Below, piece by piece: positions 58,104 through 64,000 of a stretch of 64,000 nt of DNA. The translations under genes and the position numbers were made by a program. The stretch comes from Adiantum capillus-veneris (Eukaryota > Streptophyta > Polypodiopsida > Polypodiales > Pteridaceae): positions 176,815,740-176,879,739 of the forward strand of contig CM043944.1 in the NCBI GenBank assembly GCA_014529385.2, written 5' to 3'. The notes under the pieces were generated by a model. It did not search any database. It saw only the letters and a list, made by a program, of their open reading frames with translations, and had not been told where the DNA came from. How positions within the stretch are numbered: the first letter of the stretch is position 1; each line of letters opens with the position of its first letter.

Positions 58104-59327
58104 TCATCTACAAACAAATATTACACTGGCCATCACTAGCTCTACTTCCAATATTTTTTTCTTTGCTACCAGCTTCACTCGGCTTGCACAATACACTGGC
58201 CTCGTATAATGGCTGCCCTTCCTCTTTTGCAATAGCATGGCTCCAATGGCATCACCCCCTATTGATGGATTTACATAAAACATTTGCTCACAATCAGGAG
58301 CTTGCATGGCTGACAACCCCCCTAACACCTCTTTCGCCTCTTGAAACACTTCTTCACACTTGTCATCCCATTGTAATGGATCATGCTTTTCCACTTGTTG
58401 TAATGGATAAAGGAACTGTGAAGACAATGAAATAAACCGTGCCATGTACTTCACTTTGTGTATAAAGGTTTCCAATTGCCTTGTACTCGTAGGTGATGGA
58501 AGAAGAATAATAATCTTAACCTTGTCTGGATCAGCCTCAATGCAATTTTTGACACCATATAGCCCAATAACATCACCCTTGGCTGTGCTAGATGACATTT
58601 CTTTGGATCTAGTTGTCCTCCACATTCATCATATCGAGCCAATACCATCTACGACTTCTCATGGTGTTCAACCCTACTACTGTAGACACAGAAGTCGTCC
58701 ATAGAATCTTTGAAATAACTACGATTGGATGGTGCCAATACCCAATTTTCTCTCTCTTGATAGAAGATGGTCCATTTGCAAACCAAATGGAAATATCGTG
58801 TAGAAATAACAACCCCATGGCGTAATGAAAGTTGTATTTGTTCGGTCTTTAAGAGCAATCTTCAATTGAAAATAGCCTGAAAAACCATCACACGCATTGT
58901 ACCTCTCATAACATGCCACTAAATCCAAGATCTGATCAATGAATGGAAGAGGGTATGGGTTCTTCTTAGTGGCTGCATTGAAGGGTTTAAAATCTACACA
59001 GATCCTCCACTTTCCATCCTTCTTTGGACTGACCACTACTAGAATCACCCATTCTATGGTCTCCACTGGGACTATGAACCCTGCATTCAATAACTTGTCC
59101 ACCTCTTCCCGCAAGGATTCCATCTGCTCTTGACCCATCCTTCTTAGCCTTTGTCGCACTGGCTTAGCACCTTCTTTCAGTTCTATATGCATCTCTTCTC
59201 CTTTGAACCCTCTAATCTCTTCATATGAAGTAATGAGAAAATCAAGAAAACTAACCAGCATGTGCAAATATATCTCCTTCTCCATAGCTGAGAGGCCCTT
59301 CACTTTCACCTTCAATCTCATTTGCAA
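58104..59327 (-). pseudogene. Element E reverse transcriptase and first RNase H
   Basis: GAKPVRQRLRRMGQEQMESL, REEVDKLLNAGFIVPVETIE, YPLPFIDQILDLVACYERYN, SGYFQLKIALKDRTNTTFIT form an uninterrupted RT N-half, showing what element A lacks at its insertion. After a break, DSMDDFCVYSSRVEHHEK carries the double Asp. QMFYVNPSIGGDAIGAMLLQ is the degenerate first RNase H. Confidence 0.9.
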
Positions 59328-60060
59328 ATGAAACTAAAGCAGACTTGTGGATTTCTTTGTCCATCAGAAGAAATGCAGCATCAACATCCTCATCACTGTT
59401 GGTAGTACTATCACTGTCCTCGTCAGTCACTATGGAACAATCTTCATCACTGGACTCATCCTCATCTTCATAAATTTCCTCCAATACCTTCCTTGTGTCC
59501 ATATTATATAGCTTCTTGGCACCTGTCTTTCCATAGAGGCTAATCGTACCACGTCTCCAATCTTGAACAGCTCCCATTGAACGTAACCATGGTATACGTA
59601 GTATAATAGGATATGCTCCCAACCCCACTGGCATCCCATGAAAATCAACCACCACCTTTGCATCATACGCCTCCACTTCTAAGCTATTTGCAACACCCAA
59701 ACATTCTACTTTTTGATGGTTTGCCAATCTGATCTGAAAGCCTGACACCCCAGTCACTGTAAGAACCATCTTCTCAATGCATGAGAGTGTTATGACACAT
59801 ATTTGGGCTCCACCATCAACATAACCTTGTCCCAAATTTATTCTTTCGTGCCAAAAATCTACTATTGGGAAAATGTCTGGTAGCTCATCCATCACTAAAC
59901 CTTCACGGAACCTCTCTCTGGTTCTTTCTCCATTGGGTTAAACATCCTCTTCCACTGTCGCTTTAGCTTAGGCACCATCTCTATAAGCTGCCCAAAAGTA
60001 ACATCTCTCTTAATCTCTCTTGGCCCAAACATAAAGACTATGCGCTGCTAGTAAAAAATC
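59251..60060 (-). pseudogene. Element E protease and gag remnant
   Basis: GYVDGGAQICVITLSCIEKM and YPIILRIPWLRSMGAVQDWR mark the retropepsin (DGGA, as in A). An Asp/Glu-rich linker follows. Upstream the frame NPMEKEPERG and TFGQLIEMVPKLKRQW match the gag-protease junction of A, after which (about 60,060) the similarity stops: gag and PBS are missing, so E is 5'-truncated. Confidence 0.85.
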
Positions 60061-61353
60061 TTCCTGTCCACATCAACATTTATCTGAATTTTTTGTGCAA
60101 AATGAAAAGGAGTAAATTGAGGTCCATCGTGACTATCCATTAAAGGCCAACCATGCCGTCCCAAGAAAGCACACTTAACTAATTACCCTCTAATTTTACT
60201 AGAATTTCAGCAGCATAACAACATAAATGACTCAAAAGACCAAAAAACTAGCCATCAAAGCTTGGAAAAATTTTGACAGAATTTCCCCAGAAGTAGAGCA
60301 ATAAGAACAAAATATAGACTGTATATGTATGCATAACCTGCCAACAATGGAACCCAAGCAGCATCAAGTGGGAATCACTAGTACATAGCCTATGATGAGG
60401 TTACAAAAAGGGTGCTTCAGCCACCTGTATCATCAAAAGGATCTCACATTTGACAATCCCCCAATTCAATAAAACATCATGCTATCGACCCTCAACAACG
60501 TAGGTTATGCAGAAAAACGTTGGAGAGGGGGAATAGGGAACACACCCATCACACAAAATGTTTGCCTCTCTATAGCCCATGGATTCCACAACACCCCTAA
60601 CCTATCTAATAACACCTTCAAATTGGCTATTTTGCACTAACAATTCCACTTTAGCATACGGAACAACCGACTCCCACCTTGCAAAAAAAACACCTTACAG
60701 CACGAATGCACCCACACTGCTCAACTCACGCTTCCCAGCTCACAAGACACCCCAATTCTGCCCTATTGGTGACACCCTTCAAGCTACAAGAAAACCCTCT
60801 GCAAACACTGGCAAGTACAGAAAGAGCAAGAGAAAAGGAGGGGGTTGGGGGGAAGCAAAACAAGAAGTAGGGGTAAATATTTGGTATTATTGCATAGGGA
60901 GATAGTACAGTCAAGTATGCAGGTCCAATGGAAAACATGCAATACACAAGCTTGAAAACCTCCAATCACTCTCTCTGGCAAAAAAGCCCTCTTGGTCCAA
61001 AAGACCCCAAAAAATGAACGTCTATGCCCTTTTATAAGGCTTGGCTAAGGCTAAAAAGGAAAAAAACGAGAGCTATCTAGCTTGTACAATTAACTGGAGC
61101 TTCCTTTAGAAATTTCCTTGCATGGCCACTACTTGGCACTTTCTTGGTGTTTGGTATCTACATGGTGCCTCTATGCTTTGTCCGCTCAATTTGCCAACCT
61201 TGTATTAGCTATTTTGGATACCTCTTGGATATGCTCCCTCTCTCTTATTTGAGCTTGGAGCTTTGTGGCGGGCTAAGCCCCTTAAACTTCTTGAATTCCT
61301 TCTCTTTCCTGCTAGCTGTCCAAGGGCCGTGGGAACGGCTTCTTATTTATGCA
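60061..61353. other. No gene seen; possible minus-strand TATA box
   Basis: Non-coding. GCCTTATAAAAGGGC on the minus strand (61,028-61,042) is a good TATA-like sequence and may belong to a decayed LTR, but no partner was found. Confidence 0.4.
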
Positions 61354-61359
61354 TCGGGG

Positions 61360-61360
<1 letters not shown>

Positions 61361-61390
<30 letters not shown>
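61361..61390 (+). repeat. Poly-G tract, 30 bp
   Basis: Thirty consecutive G, preceded by CGGGGC. It is able to form G-quadruplexes. The length in the assembly may be inexact. Confidence 0.95.
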
Positions 61391-61391
<1 letters not shown>

Positions 61392-62915
61392 AGCGATATC
61401 GCTATTTCCCTTCCCCCGTATCTCCAAAAGAGGGCCTTCAAAGCCGTGGGAACGGGCCCCCTTGGGCGGCCACATCATTACGTACAGTACACCACCGCCA
61501 CCGGCCATCAACGCCAGTGCTCGCTCAGAGCCACCCAAAATCACCACGTGTGCCACCGGCGGACCACCCACGCAGTGCGAGCCGGCGAGCGGCCATAGCC
61601 AAGGCACCATGAAGCTCCCACCACGCCTTCACACGATACTAAGGGCTTCCACGCCCCAACCTTTATACCATGAGCACGCGAGCCCTCCTTGTACATATGG
61701 GATTATGGGCGGCCAAGTGGCATCCCCACATCAATTCACCTTCTTAAGTTTCCAAGGTCCCCTTAAAGTCTTCAAAAAAACCCATTCCTGCTTCCCAACT
61801 TCCAGTGCTTGCCAACTACCATCTGATGATCTGACTCCCAAGCAGTCAAGGCCAACTGTGACCTCGTATCTCCAGCTCCAAGCCGCATAGCTCTCATCTC
61901 ATCTCCAATCTAGGAAGACCTCGAACCGAGGTTGCAAAAAGTGAGAACTTTCATCTGCAATCAACCCCTACTTCTTGTTTTGCTTCCCCAAAAAGTGAGA
62001 ACTTTCATCTACAATCAACCCCTGTCTGGCAAGAATGTGCAACACATTGAACCTTCAACCTTTAATAACTTGAGCTCTGTAGCTCGGTTTGATGAGCCGT
62101 TTGGACCTGCTCCTTCAACACTTCAAGCTCTTCATTCCTGGACCCAAAATCTACACTTTTCACCTCCCTCATTTGCTCCACCAATTAGCCCCTTATGGAG
62201 CCTTCCTCGGCCTATAAACCGCATCAGTCATACATTTCAGCTGCTGCTTGTCATCCCATGATCTTCCTAGCTGCTCCAACCTTTTGCCATGTTTTTGCTA
62301 GCTTGCACATATCTGTCCATGCCGCCTTCTAGAGTCGACACACTTTGGCTGTCCAAAAGTATAGCCAAGTCTCAAAAATGACTATCTTCCAGACCAAGTC
62401 TCAGAAATGGCTGGGACTACAAAATAAAACCAAGTACGGTTCCACAAAGGCGTTGGTACAGCCAAACCATGTCGACCTAGGGAAGTGCATGAAGCCCAGG
62501 CATGAAGGTTTGCAAGAAGATGGTACCATGCTTGAGAGGTTGCTTGATGCAAGGTACAACATGTATCGGGTATGTCAAATGTGGCTTTTGACAAGTCAAA
62601 GGTGATTTAATTTCAAGCTCAGCCGCTCGGGTCTCTTAAAGTCTCTTGCACGGAATAGTACCATGCTGTGTATGTTGAGCGCTTGCATTGCTTGGACAAG
62701 GTCCGAGTTTTGATGATGCTTGAAGATGGATGGATAACAGTTTATTATCATGAGGCCGGCGGCACGAAAAGTGATCCTCGGACTTGCTTCTGATCATTGG
62801 AAATGCGACAGGAAGCTAAGCACATTTTTTAGCAAACGGTGGAGCTCAAGCTTCAAAGGGTGTGCTAGAGGAGAAGTTGAAGGACGGTTTTTCAACAACC
62901 AATGAGTGTCACGAT
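61391..62915. other. No gene recognised; 54-bp tandem duplication
   Basis: AAAAAGTGAGAACTTTCATC recurs at 61,936 and 61,990 (offset 54). Frames here are short or Pro-rich without motifs. TTGCTTGATGCAAGGTAC and similar words are not diagnostic. Confidence 0.45.
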
Positions 62916-63640
62916 TCAATGGCATGGGACCCATCGCCAAGCGAGGCTTAAAAAAGCATAGCCTGGAGGTATTAAAAGGACAAAAAAAAGGGCATCTGTG
63001 GGTTCGTAGTAAAGGAGCAGCGTGACAAGGAAGCTTGACAGGTGGAGGACGTGCATGGAGGAAGTCCAGTTTGAGAGAATGATGAGGGCACTGCAGTTCT
63101 TATTGGAGAGGGAGCGCCATCCGGGGAGTGAAGGTTCTAAGAAGGCAGGAGGCCAGACCGGGGAGGGCGAGGCCAATGCGGGCTTTGCAAGAAGGGCGGG
63201 CCGCCGGTGCATGAAGAGGACGAGGAGAGTCGCCCCTTTCATGGGAGCAGCCAGAGACCACCGACGGGGGGCTGTGAAGGGGAGAAGCGGCCATGGGATG
63301 TGGGGTAATGACACCGAGGGGGTGGCAGCAGATGGTGAGGCCGAGAACTGCTGAGGGTAACGCATAGTGCTACAGACGATGGGGCCTGAAGGGGTCGCCA
63401 GTTGAGGTGGCATAGAGGGAGGCCGCCAGGGGCTGAGGAAAAAAGGGCGCTACAGGTTGCTTTATGGAGGAGGCGCTACTGGAAAGAGCCGCCAGTTGAG
63501 TTTTTGGAGTCGGGTCCCGCCAAGGTGAGGGGCCGCCGATATACAGTGCAGAGCGGAGGCGGGCCCAAGCAAGAGCTTGTGGGTTCAAGTGTAGAGAAAT
63601 CAAAAGCAAGGGAGGATTTTTTTTCCCATTAAACCCATCA
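62916..63640. other. GC-rich segment with long overlapping frames, gene doubtful
   Basis: Frames on both strands are open for 90-165 codons (minus 63,413-62,916; plus 63,022-63,354). High GC lowers stop frequency, and neither shows a motif, so this is most likely composition rather than a gene. The plus frame (CMEEVQFERMMRALQFLLER) has a helical look and could be the start of a decayed gag-type ORF. Confidence 0.3.
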
Positions 63641-64000
63641 CTATACACCTCCTTTTGGAGGATTTAGTGGTGATAATCGCCTATGTTTTTTCTACAAATT
63701 GTGTCAATTTCCTACCGCACTCTCATGCTTATGATGATCTCATGGACTCGAATGGTTTTTTGTGTTGGTGCCTTCTATGTGAATGTAGTGTAGGCCATTG
63801 ATATCGAAATGTTTACTACTGGTGTGAGATGCATAAATTGGGTGCAAGCTTAGACGAAATAGATGAATGTTAGAGATTCTGCAATACCGTGTGGATGTTA
63901 GTTGATTTTGAAGTGCTATTGTTGATGTGAAGGTGCTCTGAAGGGTTATAGGCGAGAACCTCGCTGATATGCTTGGTCTATTAGTGTATATAGTTGGAGA
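63641..64000. other. No gene seen
   Basis: T-rich sequence to the window edge without motif. Confidence 0.5.

Noticed and set aside
61144-61890. 248-codon ORF
   Set aside because: Crosses the poly-G run (poly-Gly) and has no motif; openness is due to composition.
60321-62300. 5' LTR of element E
   Set aside because: A TATA-like box is present, but no stretch matching the left LTR was seen, so no LTR pair is claimed.
62916-63413. 165-codon minus-strand ORF
   Set aside because: GC-rich, overlapped by open frames on the other strand, no domain.

Overview
The window looks like nuclear DNA of a land plant with a large, repeat-rich genome. The support is indirect: a Ty3/gypsy lineage with two RNase H domains (a plant-typical Tat-like arrangement), an LTR element primed from initiator tRNA-Met (TGGTATCAGAGC), spliceosomal introns with GTAAG and CAG borders, a plant-style FCP1-like phosphatase with DLNGLL in place of DLDET, and very long (CT)n/(GT)n/(CA)n tracts. 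My guess is a fern or another non-seed plant with a big genome, but nothing here proves that. I see no clearly intact host gene, no tRNA or rRNA gene and no CRISPR.

Layout. 0-5 kb: low-complexity DNA, then the 3' end of a minus-strand gypsy element (family C, copy C1). 5-21.7 kb: a gene-like block unlike the rest, all of it decayed or of unknown function. It holds a minus-strand ORF of unknown family, a plus-strand pseudogene with a ParB/Srx-like 'DGQH' domain and a possible methyltransferase-like end, a SET-like fragment, an FCP1-like HAD phosphatase with a SAP-like tail, and two convergent spliced genes of unknown family. Two minisatellite arrays in opposite orientation (8.87-10.96 and 14.48-16.89 kb) flank the SET/FCP1 part, giving a fold-back layout. 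21.7-32.7 kb: a microsatellite cluster with small GTACTAAAGGCGCG palindromes, split by a 9.4-kb Tat-like gypsy element (element A, minus strand) with both LTRs; its reverse transcriptase is interrupted by a 1.3-kb piggyBac-like insertion flanked by TTAA. 32.8-35.3 kb: probable 5' LTR and gag of another retroelement (F). 35.77-41.40 kb: a complete short-LTR retrotransposon (G) with a perfect CTTCA target duplication but almost no pol. 41.5-52.7 kb: gypsy copy C2, nearly full length but frameshifted, with an unusual retropepsin-like domain after integrase and a leader built of palindrome-bearing tandem repeats; its 5' LTR is shared with the 3' tail of a second copy (C3). 52.8-54.4 kb: a plus-strand gag-protease fragment (D). 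55.1-60.1 kb: a second Tat-like element (E) without gag. 60.1-64 kb: non-coding sequence with a 30-bp G run and a GC-rich end.

The points most worth follow-up are the post-integrase protease and WVPK-repeat tail of gypsy family C, seen in more than one copy; the inverted minisatellite arrays around the ParB/SET/FCP1 cassette; the piggyBac-like non-autonomous element; and the palindromic tandem repeats in the C2 leader. Frames were read by eye, so exon borders and frameshift positions are approximate unless given to the base.
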